64,000 nt of DNA from Neotabrizicola shimadae (GCF_019623905.1 NZ_CP069370.1:3645001-3709000); one strand, 5' to 3'; positions 11,901-19,924 are shown, counted from the stretch's first letter. Numbers and translations are program-made. The notes: generated by a model not told the origin, from the sequence alone.

Positions 11901-12328
11901 TCTTGCTGGACGCACTTTCGGCGGGTGGGCGGCGTTATACCATCGTCAGCCCTTGGGTGATCGCGGGCACGATGGAACGCGTCGGACTGATCACCGCCTT
12001 TGAAGCGGCCATCCGACGGGGTGCCGAGATCGACGTCTTCGCCGATCCGTTGCTCAACGAGGGTCCGGCCGCCAGTGGCTTGACCCAGATGAAGGCGGTC
12101 GAGAAGGTTCTTGCAGGGGTCGGGGTCCGTCTCCACAAGTTGCCGAAGCTGCACAGCAAGATCGTGGCGATCGACAGCGACGTTCTGTGCATCGGGTCCT
12201 ACAACTGGCTTAGCGCCGATCGGCAGGGTAAGTATGCGAGGCACGAGACGTCATTTGTCTACCGCGGCCAGCATCTCGAGGACGAGATACGCACGATCGT
12301 CGGTAGTCTGAAGCGCAGGGAGAAATAG
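8894..12328 (+). CDS. mkoC: SF1 helicase-PLD nuclease fusion, type II Mokosh defence protein
   Basis: This protein of about 1,144 residues joins an Upf1/COG1112-type superfamily I helicase to a C-terminal phospholipase D nuclease. Walker A is GPPGTGKT (about residue 287), Walker B is LLIVDEAGQ (about 679), motif III is GDTRQIEP, and motifs V/VI are HALQGAERP and VTVSRAK. A long charged helical insertion lies between motifs I and II. Near residue 1085 the PLD motif reads HSKIVAIDSD followed by GSYN, so one HxK(x)4D is present. A single protein with this order is the published definition of type II Mokosh. The GTG at 8894 gives the longest frame; ATG 8930 (MKGDVNRV) is equally possible. It lies in a recombinase-bearing island, as defence genes often do. 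Confidence 0.82.
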   Translation: MGRFSWSNVASNMKGDVNRVLTYWRTSLADGALGEGKFTQADRKRFVDVPGEALKTGVLPDEAVERVFRGQASVKAMGVRFWPLVMARKSSHGAARAGGLPEIVAPVVTEATVDRAGRITPTRNALARDLLTPLPSGEFAIGSVDALDSFLTENPLPEMMLDDSWQEYLGHCRKMVDAVSQGWPRGDADYQPVGAGFLELAEDANATVRGILDLYDKLLAEKPDAPLLGQIAQPRKTTSGLDHRIEREFARRLGHSNASFPLAEHQRQVLAWLDASSPGEVIAVNGPPGTGKTTMLLSAVAGLWVRAALRGDDPPVIVAASSNNQAVTNIIDAFGKDFGKGEGPFAGRWLPEVESFGMFLASYSRRLEAARRYQTEEFQTERETVAYVQRAKEAYLQAAREAFPDLPNPDVATVVSALQKRMASEVEKLSRIDSAANSRRAATEALNAQLGPDPEAVEAIRAEDVAQRTAALEKRREARAALDRHLAKESWLTSVFGFLSSVKEKRALRARLAIGDLLPGLEGAKRVSEIEERVRTELGSAEDALKTAEQTLARTRVLRREFLEAERGWEAAASAFGGGDDIAELERCADLETRFPLFLLATHYWEGRWLLAMEADLAAIVAAKGKNGKSTVIPRWHRRMMLTPCAVATFASLPGKMTYTRRDGGKWATEYLFGFIDLLIVDEAGQVLPEVAGASFALAKRALVIGDTRQIEPISSVPRPVDVGNLRNCGLLGGETDIEALAARGICSTSGSAMRLAQEACRVSPYPDLEKGLYLFEHRRCYDEIISFSNALCYKGKLRPLRGKAPADAGLPALGYLHIDGRAVTSGSSRANLLEAQTIAAWLDENRAGLEARYRRPLEQIVGIVTPFGRQVREIRDACASRRISVDGREGMTIGTVHALQGAERPVVIFSPVYSKHADGGFIDASPSMLNVTVSRAKDSCLVFGDMDVMAAAQTGSPRSILSEFLFASETNALEFAAEPRTDLKQGSGQIQMLRDAAGHDAFLLDALSAGGRRYTIVSPWVIAGTMERVGLITAFEAAIRRGAEIDVFADPLLNEGPAASGLTQMKAVEKVLAGVGVRLHKLPKLHSKIVAIDSDVLCIGSYNWLSADRQGKYARHETSFVYRGQHLEDEIRTIVGSLKRREK

Positions 12329-12353
12329 CGAACGGGCGGCGAGGGCGGAGTTT

Positions 12354-12373
12354 GCGGGTCAACAATAGGTCAA
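12354..12373 (+). repeat. 20-bp direct repeat with two GGTCAA boxes (copy 1)
   Basis: GCGGGTCAACAATAGGTCAA occurs here, 26 bp after the Mokosh stop, and again at 37639-37658 in the same orientation. Each copy contains GGTCAA twice at 10-bp spacing, about one helical turn, as expected for a pair of recombinase arm-type sites. The copy here may mark the original right end of the recombinase-defence element. Confidence 0.6.
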
Positions 12374-12425
12374 AGGGCTGTCGCGGTATCCGTTATGCTG
12401 CGCCCGCCGCGCAGGGTCCGTCCAG

Positions 12426-12530
12426 TCACGATTGAAGTGCAACGGCTTGGTTGAAGACTTCGTTTGGGGTCTTGTATCCGAGGCATTGCCTTGGGGTGTT
12501 ATTGTATCGCTCGACGATACGGTTGTTGCC
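12426..12530 (-). pseudogene. IS30-family transposase, C-terminal remnant
   Basis: The minus strand encodes NNRIVERYNNTPRQCLGYKT followed by PNEVFNQAVALQS and a stop. That is the characteristic C-terminus of IS30-family transposases (NNTPRQCLGYKTPNEVF). Only about 34 codons remain. The upstream part is missing and replaced by the IS3-type copy, so the IS3 element probably inserted into or deleted across an older IS30 copy. Confidence 0.75.
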
Positions 12531-12575
12531 CTGTTGGGGCAATCCTCCCCGCTTTAACGGGGCGCGACCGTAGAA

Positions 12576-13400
12576 CTACGCGGCCATCTTTAGCTTCATG
12601 GCAGGTGTGACCCCGCCGATGCCCATCTTGGGTCGTTCGTTGTTGTAGGTCCAGAGCCATTCGGTGGCGATCTGCTGCATCTCCTCAATGGTTTCAAGAA
12701 TGTGGAGGTCCAGCCATTCATGGCGAACTGTCCGGTTGTAGCGCTCAATATAGGCGTTCTGCTGTGGCTTTCCGGGCTGGATGTAGGTCAGGACGATGCC
12801 CTGCTTCTCGGCCCAGGTCATGAGGGTTGAACTGACGTATTCCGGGCCGTTGTCGACCCTTATGGCGAGGGGCTTGCCGCGCCACTCGACAATCTGGTTC
12901 AGGGACCGGACAACCCGCTCTGCTGGCAACGAGAAGTCGACCTCGATACCCAAGCCTTCGCGGTTGAAGTCATCCAGCACGTTCAGCAGCCGGAACTGCC
13001 GCCCATCCGCCAGCCGATCCGCCATGAAGTCCATCGACCAGACGAGGTTCGGCGCGTCCGGCACCACCAAGGCCTCAGGCTTCTCGCGCTTCAGCCGTCT
13101 GCGGGGCTTGAGCCGCAGGTTCAGCTCCAGGGCGCAGTAGATGCGGTAGACCCGCTTGTGGTTCCAAGGATGGCCTTTGACGTTGCGCAAGTGCAGCAAA
13201 CACAAGCCAAAACCCCAGGTCTTGCGGGCATCGGTCAGCCCCACCAGAAGGTCGGCGATCTACTCGTTCTCGTCTCGCAGCTTCGGGCTGTAGCGATAAC
13301 AAGTCTCGCTGAGGCCAAGAGCAAGGCAGACCAGCGCAATGCTGACCCCGTGTCGCGCCACCGTTTTCTCGGCCATCTGGCGGCGTTGAGATGGCCGCAT
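12576..13400 (-). pseudogene. IS3-family transposase orfB with in-frame amber
   Basis: The frame encodes an rve-type integrase catalytic core. Acidic residues are visible in [22 protein letters not shown] and [14 protein letters not shown], giving the DDE triad. The start is the ATG at 13400, overlapping the orfA stop. A TAG at 13260-13262 (RDENE-stop-IADLLVG) splits the protein into about 46 N-terminal codons and a downstream part that could restart at GTG 13244. The catalytic core is intact, but the HTH-linker part is separated from it. Confidence 0.8.
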
Positions 13401-13662
13401 CACTTTTCTCTCAAGGCCTCCTTGAGCAAATCGGCCTGCATGCTGGGGTCAGCATACATCCGCTTCAACCGCCGGTTCTCGTCTTCAATCGCCATCATCT
13501 GGCTGATCAAGGATGTGTCCATGCCGCCATACTTCGCCCGCCACTTGCAAAGCGATGCGCAGCTCATGCCATGAGCCCGGCACACTCGGCCACCGGCATC
13601 CCGCCTTCGGCCTGCCGCAGGATCGCGAGGATATGTGCCTCAGTGTATCTGCTTGTCTTCAT
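13400..13662 (-). pseudogene. IS3-family orfA (HTH), frameshifted
   Basis: The start at 13662 reads MKTSRYTEAHILAILRQAEG, the helix-turn-helix protein of IS3-type elements. After GMPVAE the frame shifts near 13591 by apparent loss of one base. The remainder (CRAHGMSCASLCKWRAKYGG...MQADLLKEALREK) continues in another frame to 13400. The C-terminal part has the leucine-zipper-like segment usual for orfA. Confidence 0.78.
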
Positions 13663-13728
13663 TCGGAATCTCCTCATGCATTTTGCCGAGAAAATTCTAC
13701 TTATGCAGCACCTTAACCATGGCGAGCA

Positions 13729-13833
13729 TTACCCATTTGGGCCCTCCCCACGCAGCGACAATATCGCGCCGAGCTCGCCAGAGAGTTCGATCGCATGGCC
13801 GCCGGGAGCCGCAGGCTCGGGCAGCAGACCACT
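13729..13833 (-). pseudogene. Remnant of a second serine recombinase C-terminus
   Basis: The minus strand encodes PEPAAPGGHAIELSGELGA then ILSLRGEG, nearly identical to the C-terminal part of the recombinase at 2324 (PEPGAPGGHAIELFGELGA then ILSLCGEG). Bases 13741-13822 align without gaps to 2417-2498. The copy is cut at both ends. It marks the debris of another recombinase-bearing element, immediately before the transport operon. Confidence 0.75.
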
Positions 13834-13875
13834 GTGACAGCCTGAACAATCTTGCATCCAGGTGCACAAATATAG

Positions 13876-13904
13876 TTGAACATCCGTAAAACATGCGATA
13901 CATA
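13876..13904 (+). promoter_or_regulatory. Candidate promoter with TGAACA half-site
   Basis: TTGAAC (13876-13881), 17 bases, then TACATA (13899-13904) make a plausible -35/-10 pair 27 bp before the ATG of the binding-protein gene. The -35 contains TGAACA, the half-site seen at other promoters in the catabolic block. Confidence 0.4.
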
Positions 13905-13930
13905 TGTGCATCCACTGGAGGAGGAGAGCC

Positions 13931-15037
13931 ATGTCCCATTCGATGATGACCAGCCTGCGTGCTTTGACGATTGCTGCCTTCGGGCTGTCCGTGACCGCCG
14001 CGGCGGCGCTGGCCGAAGTGTCCCAGCCGACCGTTGCGAAAGAGGACATCGTCCTCGTCACCACGGTGATCAACGCCACGAACCCCTACATGGCGTCATG
14101 GATCGAAGGCTCGAAGGCCCTGGGCGAAAAGCTCGGCCTGCCGGTCGAGATCGTGCAGTCCAACGGGTCCTCGCAGACCCAGATCGCCGGAATCCAGGCG
14201 CTGGCCGCGAAGGGCAAGAAGATCGTTCTGGTGACGAACCCGCTGGCGGCCTCGGACGTGCCGGCCATCGCCAACACGATCAAGCAGAACGGCGGCTACA
14301 TGGCCGTCTGGTGGAACATGCCGCCGAACATGGAGCCGGCCGATGTGGGTGACCATTTCGTCGCCTTCGGCACCTACAACGGCTACACCGCCGGCGAATG
14401 CGGCGCCAAGGCGCTGGTCGCGGCGATGGGCGGCAAGGGCGGCATCATCGCCCTGCCGGGGGTGCTGGACAGCACCGTCAGCCAAGAGCGCGTCGCCGGC
14501 CTGAAGAACGTGATCAAGGATTACCCGGACATCACCCTGCTGGACGAACAGCCCGCGAACTGGGACCAGGCCATCGCGCTGAAGACCACGCAGCAGCTGA
14601 TCGCCAAGTACGGCGACCAGATCGATGGTGTCTGGACCGCGGATGACGCGATGATGCTGGGCGCCTATGAGGCCATCAAGAAGGCCGACATGATCGATGA
14701 GGTGCATTTCTCGGGCGAGGGTGCCTATCCGCCGGTGGTGGACCTGATGGTGAACCAGCCCGACGGGGATGTCGTCGCGGCCTCGTCCTTCCACCGCGGC
14801 TACAAGGCGGCGGCAACCGGCATGCTGATCGCCTACAAGGCGGCGGTGGGCGAGATCGACATCTCGAAGCTGACACCCGAACAGCGCCATGGCCAGTATG
14901 CGATCGACTGCGTCACCCCGGCCAATGCCAAGGACTTCCAGGCCAATGGCGGTATCGACCCGACCTGGCTGGACCGTCTGATCCAGGATCCCTTCATGGA
15001 TCTGGTGGGCGGCCCGGTCGAAGGCCCGCAGGGCTGA
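13931..15037 (+). CDS. Sugar ABC transporter periplasmic binding protein
   Basis: A 368-residue exported protein of the ribose-binding (type I periplasmic binding protein, CUT2) family. The first ~30 residues form a signal peptide with a hydrophobic core ending in AAAALA-E. The mature part begins VTTVINATNPYMASWIEGS and continues with NGSSQTQIAGIQALAAKGK, typical of RbsB-like domain 1. The start was set at 13931 because GGAGGAGGAG lies just upstream. It is first gene of a four-gene importer operon (binding protein, permease, ATPase, permease). The ligand cannot be read from sequence; the surrounding genes point to a polyol or deoxy-sugar. Confidence 0.88.
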   Translation: MSHSMMTSLRALTIAAFGLSVTAAAALAEVSQPTVAKEDIVLVTTVINATNPYMASWIEGSKALGEKLGLPVEIVQSNGSSQTQIAGIQALAAKGKKIVLVTNPLAASDVPAIANTIKQNGGYMAVWWNMPPNMEPADVGDHFVAFGTYNGYTAGECGAKALVAAMGGKGGIIALPGVLDSTVSQERVAGLKNVIKDYPDITLLDEQPANWDQAIALKTTQQLIAKYGDQIDGVWTADDAMMLGAYEAIKKADMIDEVHFSGEGAYPPVVDLMVNQPDGDVVAASSFHRGYKAAATGMLIAYKAAVGEIDISKLTPEQRHGQYAIDCVTPANAKDFQANGGIDPTWLDRLIQDPFMDLVGGPVEGPQG

Positions 15038-15098
15038 CACCTGCTAGTCACGCTGCCGCCCCTCATGGGCGGCAGCCCTTCCGGAACGGAGCGAACCC

Positions 15099-16100
15099 AT
15101 GACCTTCCTGACAGGAACCGGCGCCGCTTCGGGCTGCGCCCGGCTGAACTGGCGCAGCGGATTGGCCGAAGTCGCCATCCTGGCCGCGCTGATCGTCGTC
15201 TTCTCGATCCTGAACCCGACGCATTTCCCGACCCTGGTCAACCTGAATACCATCCTGAACTCGGCGGCCATTCCCGTGGTGATCGGCGTGGGGGCAAGCC
15301 TTGTGGTGCTGACCGGGCGCATCGACCTGTCGGTCGAGGGGGTGATGGGGGCGGCGGGCATGGTCTTCGTGCTTCTCTCCGCCAACAGCCGCGAGACGGC
15401 CGACATCGGCTGGCTGGCCTACCCTGTCGCGATCGGCGTCGGCCTGGCCCTTGGCGCGGCGACGGGCCTTGTCCATGCCTTCGCCAAGGTGCCGTCCTTC
15501 ATCGTCTCGCTGGGCATGTGGTACGTGGGCCTGGGCATTGCAGCCGTTCTCTTCGGCTATGAGATGATCCCCTTCCTGTCGGACGAGGCCGCCGTCGCCT
15601 GGCCCACCGCCACGACCTTCGGCCTTCCCAACAGTTTCCTCCTGGCGCTCTGCATCGTGGCCTTCGGCTGGCTGATCGAGCGTTACACGCGGCTCGGCCG
15701 CTATACCCGCGCCATCGGCAACAACGAGGGCGTGGCGCGGATGACCGGCATTCCGGTGGCGGCCTATGTCGTGCTGATCTTCGCCTTCGCCGGGGCCTGT
15801 TCGGCGCTGGCCGGCATCATGGGCAGCCTGGCCCTGGGGGCGGGCGCCGCGAATGTGGGCGTCGGCATGCTGTTCCTGACGCTGGCCGCCATCGTGATCG
15901 GCGGCACGCCGCTGGGCGGCGGGCAGGGCGGGGCGCTGCGCACCGTGATGGGCGTGCTGATCCTGTCCACCCTCTACAACGGCCTGATCCTGGCCGGGGT
16001 TGATCCTTCGATCCAGTCGGGCGTCTCGGGTGTGGTCCTTGTCGTCGCCGTCATCGCGGCCGGCTGGTCGCAACGGGCAAAGCTGCGGGTGTTCAAATGA
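15099..16100 (+). CDS. ABC transporter permease (RbsC-like)
   Basis: A 333-residue inner-membrane protein with eight to ten hydrophobic segments and the CUT2 permease signature GAGASLVVLTGRIDLSVEG in form (VGVGASLVVLTGRIDLSVEG). It also has the cytoplasmic coupling region RYTRAIGNNEGVARMTGIPV. It forms the channel with the partner permease at 17659. Its stop overlaps the ATPase start (ATGA, 16097-16100), so the two are translationally coupled. Confidence 0.9.
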   Translation: MTFLTGTGAASGCARLNWRSGLAEVAILAALIVVFSILNPTHFPTLVNLNTILNSAAIPVVIGVGASLVVLTGRIDLSVEGVMGAAGMVFVLLSANSRETADIGWLAYPVAIGVGLALGAATGLVHAFAKVPSFIVSLGMWYVGLGIAAVLFGYEMIPFLSDEAAVAWPTATTFGLPNSFLLALCIVAFGWLIERYTRLGRYTRAIGNNEGVARMTGIPVAAYVVLIFAFAGACSALAGIMGSLALGAGAANVGVGMLFLTLAAIVIGGTPLGGGQGGALRTVMGVLILSTLYNGLILAGVDPSIQSGVSGVVLVVAVIAAGWSQRAKLRVFK

Positions 16101-17662
16101 TCCAGACCGGTATCGCCATGACCCCCTCGGTTCCCGTGAATCCCCTGCCGATCCTGCGGCTGGACGGCATCACCAAGAGCTTCGGCCCCGTCGCCGCGGT
16201 GAAGCCCCTGTCGCTGGCCATCGGTCGCCACGAGGTCGTCGGCCTGATCGGCGAGAATGGCGCGGGCAAATCCACGCTTCTGAAGATGCTGACAGGCGTG
16301 CACCGCCCCGATGCCGGCACGATCGAGATGAACGGGCGCGCGCTTCGCCTGCGCGGGCCGCAGGATGCTGTGCAGGCGGGGCTGGGGATCGTCCACCAGG
16401 AGCAGTCGCTGTTCACCAATCTGACCGTGGCCGAGAACATCGTGATGGGAGCGGGTCCCCACGGGTCGGCGGCGACGAAGGGCGGGCTTTACCGCTGGTC
16501 GGCCCTGCGGCGCGAGGCCGAGGAGGTGCTGGCCCGCATCGGCAGCACGATCTCGCCCGATGCCATCGTCGGCGAGCTGACCTTTGCCCAACGCCAGATG
16601 GTCGAGATTGCCCGGACGATCCATGTCGCCTGCCAGACCGCCGAGCGGCAGGGCGGTGCTCCGCTGGTGATCCTGGACGAGCCGACCTCAGTGCTGGAAA
16701 AGGCCGAGACCGAGGTACTGGAGGCCGAGATTGACCGGCTGAAGCGGATCGGTTCGGTGATCTTCGTCAGCCACCGGCTGGAAGAAGTGCTGCGGATCTG
16801 CGACCGTATCGTGGTGATGCGCCATGGCGAGCTGGTTGCCGATCGGCCCACCCTGGGCGTAACCGAGGCCGACCTGTTCCGCCTGATGATCGGCAAGGAC
16901 CGCCATGCCGAGGCGCGCGGTGCCGTGCCGGTGCCGGCCGGCGCGCCAGTGATGCGCGTCGCGGGCCTGTCGCGTGCCGGGGCCTTCAAGGACATCAACC
17001 TGGATGTGCACGCGGGCCGGATCACCGCCATTGTCGGGTCCTTCGGCGCGGGGCGCGAGGAACTGGTACGGGCGCTTTACGGTGCGGAATCGCATGACGC
17101 GGGCCGGATCGAGGTGGCGGGTCACCCGGTGTCTGGCTGGTCGCCGCGCCGGGCGATCCGCGCCGGCGTGGCCTATCTGCCGGCCGAGCGCGGCGTCGAA
17201 AGCGCCGTGGGCGGGCTGTCGGCGGCCCGAAACCTGACAATGGTTCCCTTTGGTGCCAACGGCGGCTGGGTGCTGTCTCCGGCCCGGCGCAAGGCGCTGG
17301 CGGCGGAGTGGTTCGAAAAGCTGGACATCCGCCCCCGCCTTCTAGGGCAGGAACTGGAGCGGTTTTCCGGCGGCAACCAGCAGAAGGTTGTGCTGGCCAA
17401 GTGGCTGACCCTGTCGCCCAAGGTGCTGATCCTGGACCATCCGCTGCGCGGGCTGGACCCGGGCGCGGGCGCCACCGTGAACGCCTGCATCCGCCAGGCG
17501 GCGGCGCAGGGCGCGGGCGTGATCCTTCTCGCCGACACGCTGGAAGAGGCGCTGGACCTCGGCCACGAGGTCATCGTGATGCGCGACGGCGAGATCAGCG
17601 CGCGGTTCGACATGGGCCGCGACAACCCCACCACTCTGGACCTGCTGGAGAACATGGTATGA
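16097..17662 (+). CDS. Sugar ABC transporter ATPase (RbsA-like, two NBDs)
   Basis: This 521-residue protein contains two nucleotide-binding domains. The N-terminal domain has Walker A GENGAGKST, the Q-loop region GIVHQEQSLF and Walker B VILDEPTS. The C-terminal domain has a degenerate Walker A (GSFGAGREE), signature FSGGNQQK and LILDHPLRGLDPGAG, where His replaces the usual catalytic Glu. Asymmetric second domains are normal for RbsA-type ATPases, but the DHP change is worth noting. It is coupled to both neighbours by ATGA overlaps. Confidence 0.92.
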   Translation: MIQTGIAMTPSVPVNPLPILRLDGITKSFGPVAAVKPLSLAIGRHEVVGLIGENGAGKSTLLKMLTGVHRPDAGTIEMNGRALRLRGPQDAVQAGLGIVHQEQSLFTNLTVAENIVMGAGPHGSAATKGGLYRWSALRREAEEVLARIGSTISPDAIVGELTFAQRQMVEIARTIHVACQTAERQGGAPLVILDEPTSVLEKAETEVLEAEIDRLKRIGSVIFVSHRLEEVLRICDRIVVMRHGELVADRPTLGVTEADLFRLMIGKDRHAEARGAVPVPAGAPVMRVAGLSRAGAFKDINLDVHAGRITAIVGSFGAGREELVRALYGAESHDAGRIEVAGHPVSGWSPRRAIRAGVAYLPAERGVESAVGGLSAARNLTMVPFGANGGWVLSPARRKALAAEWFEKLDIRPRLLGQELERFSGGNQQKVVLAKWLTLSPKVLILDHPLRGLDPGAGATVNACIRQAAAQGAGVILLADTLEEALDLGHEVIVMRDGEISARFDMGRDNPTTLDLLENMV

Positions 17663-18612
17663 GCGCACTTCGCACCGATACCCTGCGCCAGGCGCTTGGC
17701 CCGCTGGCGGTCTTTGCCGGGCTTCTGGCGGTGATCTCGATCGCCGTACCGACGTTCCTGGGCGGCGGCGGACCGTCGATCATCGCGCAGCAGGCGACCC
17801 CGATCCTTCTGGTGGCCCTTGGCCAATGCGTCGTGTTGCAGATCGGATCGATCGACCTGTCGAACGCGGCGATCGCTCTCTTCTGTTCGATTCTCGCGGC
17901 GCTGACGCTTGGCCCATTGGGTGCCGTCGCGCCAGTCTTTTGCCTTCTGGTCGTCACCCTGATCGGCGTGGCGAACGGGCTGATCCTCGTCTACACGCAG
18001 ATCCCCTCCTTCGCGCTGACGCTGGGGACGCTGGGGGTTATGCAGGCGGCCTCGCTGGTCGTGACGGGGTCGAACGTCGTCTATGTGATGGACAACATGG
18101 ACGTGGTGGCCTGGCTGTTCACCGTGACCTTCCTGACCATTCCGGTGGCCTTCTGGATTTCGGTGCTGCTGGCGGTCGCGCTGTGGGCCTTCCTGCGCTT
18201 CACCGTGCCGGGGCAGGGGCTGGCCGCGATCGGCTTCAACGAACGCGCCGCGGGCCTGTCGGGCCAGCCGGTGAATGCGCTGAAGGTGCTGGCCTTCGGG
18301 CTTTCGGGCTTCTTCGCCGGGCTGGCAGGGCTTTGCGTGATCTCGATCTCTGGCGCGGCCTCGTCCATTGGCCTCGGCAGCGACCTGCTGGTCCCGTCCA
18401 TCGCCGCGGCCCTGGTTGGCGGCACGGCGATCACCGGAGGCACCTGCAACCCGCTGAACGTGGTCTTCGGCGCGATGTTCGTGGCGCTGATCCCCGTGGG
18501 CTCCGCCGCGGTGGGCGTCAATCCCCAGGCGCAAAGCATCGTGTACGGCCTTGTCCTGATCATCGCCGTCGCCGCCACGATGAGCCGTTCCAGAACCGGA
18601 ATCGTGAAGTAA
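17659..18612 (+). CDS. ABC transporter permease (RbsC-like), second
   Basis: A 317-residue multi-pass permease of the CUT2 family, with the conserved QCVVLQIGSIDLSNAAI segment and the loop AAIGFNERAAGLSGQPVNAL. The start at 17659 overlaps the ATPase stop; the frame is open further upstream, but that is antisense-like coding inside the ATPase gene. Two different permeases in one operon suggest a heterodimeric channel. Confidence 0.88.
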   Translation: MSALRTDTLRQALGPLAVFAGLLAVISIAVPTFLGGGGPSIIAQQATPILLVALGQCVVLQIGSIDLSNAAIALFCSILAALTLGPLGAVAPVFCLLVVTLIGVANGLILVYTQIPSFALTLGTLGVMQAASLVVTGSNVVYVMDNMDVVAWLFTVTFLTIPVAFWISVLLAVALWAFLRFTVPGQGLAAIGFNERAAGLSGQPVNALKVLAFGLSGFFAGLAGLCVISISGAASSIGLGSDLLVPSIAAALVGGTAITGGTCNPLNVVFGAMFVALIPVGSAAVGVNPQAQSIVYGLVLIIAVAATMSRSRTGIVK

Positions 18613-18687
18613 TCTGCCGCCCAGCGCGGACTGCAACCCAGGGCGCGAGGGAGGAGACCCGGCGCCCGGCCGAGAGAGGAGTACCAC

Positions 18688-19635
18688 ATGGCCACCGCAC
18701 TTGACCGCTTCGCCGAGATGAAGCCGCATTGGGACGAACCCGTCCTGATCGAAAGCCACCAGAACGGCGTGCGCACCAAGGAGATGAACCCGAACACGCC
18801 GATCACGGATGACGAGCTGTACGAGGATGCCATCCGCTGCTGGGATGCCGGCGCTACGGCGATCCATGTCCACAATTCGAACTTCGACCTGCAGGGCAAG
18901 GAATCCTTCGACGACTACATGAAGGTCTGGAACCGCATCCTGAAGGACCGGCCCGACATCATCTGGTACCCTACCACCTGCAACAACAACCTGGTCCGGC
19001 CAGAGCATTGCGGGCTGGAGCATGTGGACCTGCTGAACAAGCATGCCAATGTGCAGATCGCCGTGGTTGATACCGGCGTCGACATGTTCGTCATCGACGA
19101 GGACGCCGAAGGCTATTCTCAGGGTCGCGCCTATGGCTGGGACCTGACCCAGGTGGCCGCCCAGGTGAAGTTCTGCCGCGCCCGCGACATCGCGATGATC
19201 TGGGGCGTCTACGAACCCGGCCACCTGCGGGTGGCGCGGCACTATGTCGACCGTGGCATGTTCACGTCCGGCACCAACTGGGACTTCTACTTCGTCGGCA
19301 AGTACGGCCTGACCTCGACCAAGCCCATCGGCACCTGCGGCATGGAGCCGTCGCTGGAAAGCCTGTACTACTACCTGGACATGATTTCCCAGGCCAAGCA
19401 CAAGCTGCCTTGGTTCATCTCGATCTGGGGCGAGGGCGACTATGACTATCGCCCGCTGATGCGCCGCACGATTGAACTGGGCGGCCATATCAAGACCGGG
19501 CTGGAGCTGCATTATTCGCCCCACCGCAACCCGACGAACCTGGAGCTGCTGCAAGAGGCGCAAGAGATCGCGCGCGAAGTGGGCCGCCCCATCGCCACCC
19601 AGGCCGATGCCCGCCGGATCCTGAACATCACCTGA
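18688..19635 (+). CDS. BKACE family beta-keto acid cleavage enzyme (DUF849)
   Basis: This 315-residue TIM-barrel protein belongs to the DUF849/BKACE family, zinc enzymes that condense a beta-keto acid with acetyl-CoA to give acetoacetate and a new CoA ester. The family pattern is visible in the N-terminal strand (VLIESHQNGVRTKEMNPNTP), the metal-binding HVHN (GATAIHVHNSNFD) and the later active-site region (GLELHYSPHRNPTN). Some residues around the barrel differ from the 3-keto-5-aminohexanoate enzyme, so the substrate is open. It has its own GAGAGGAG site and is followed by a strong terminator, so it closes the importer operon. Confidence 0.85.
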   Translation: MATALDRFAEMKPHWDEPVLIESHQNGVRTKEMNPNTPITDDELYEDAIRCWDAGATAIHVHNSNFDLQGKESFDDYMKVWNRILKDRPDIIWYPTTCNNNLVRPEHCGLEHVDLLNKHANVQIAVVDTGVDMFVIDEDAEGYSQGRAYGWDLTQVAAQVKFCRARDIAMIWGVYEPGHLRVARHYVDRGMFTSGTNWDFYFVGKYGLTSTKPIGTCGMEPSLESLYYYLDMISQAKHKLPWFISIWGEGDYDYRPLMRRTIELGGHIKTGLELHYSPHRNPTNLELLQEAQEIAREVGRPIATQADARRILNIT

Positions 19636-19658
19636 CCTTCGCGCAGGTTGTCATCTGC

Positions 19659-19690
19659 AAGGCCCTTCGGAGCGATCCGGAGGGCCTTTT
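19659..19690 (+). terminator. Rho-independent terminator after BKACE gene
   Basis: AAGGCCCTTCGG and CCGGAGGGCCTT form a long stem with a short loop, ending in TTTT. It lies 24 bp after the BKACE stop and ends the first importer operon. Confidence 0.8.
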
Positions 19691-19783
19691 GCATGGCGGA
19701 CATATGACATCGCGTCCGGGCATCTGATCGCCTCTTCAGGCGCGCGATTCGACGCACCGGGGCGTGAGGATATGCCCATTTCC

Positions 19784-19878
19784 TGAACACATGCGCAGAA
19801 CCTCGCGGGAATGTAACGAAAACAGAGGCTTGCAGGAACTGAACAAACCACCAAGGAAGTTGACAAATGTGCTGAACA
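19784..19878. promoter_or_regulatory. Cluster of three TGAACA half-sites
   Basis: TGAACA occurs at 19784, 19840 and 19873 within 95 bp before the hydrolase gene. TTGACA is at 19860. The same hexamer forms the arms of the operator at 34826-34857, so the SorC-type regulators of the region are candidates to bind here. Confidence 0.4.
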
Positions 19879-19924
19879 ATGTGAAAAGAGAATGAAGAAA
19901 TGTGCAGACAGGAGGAAGTGCTGC

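Larger units (their letters stand above)
12540..13690 (-). mobile_element. IS3-family insertion sequence, inactivated
   Basis: A two-ORF IS3-type element on the minus strand: orfA at 13400-13662 and orfB at 12576-13400, joined at a TGATG. OrfA carries a frameshift and orfB a nonsense codon, so this copy cannot make an intact transposase by itself. Terminal inverted repeats were not located with certainty, so both boundaries are approximate. It has truncated the IS30 remnant on its left. Confidence 0.75.

Noticed and set aside
14833-16073. Minus-strand frames opposite the first permease
   Set aside because: Low-complexity antisense translation; the plus-strand permease is clear.
17173-19563. 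A 796-codon open frame on the minus strand across the importer and BKACE genes
   Set aside because: It lies opposite well-supported ABC transporter and BKACE genes, and its translation is rich in His/Arg/Asp/Gly repeats typical of antisense frames in high-GC codon usage.
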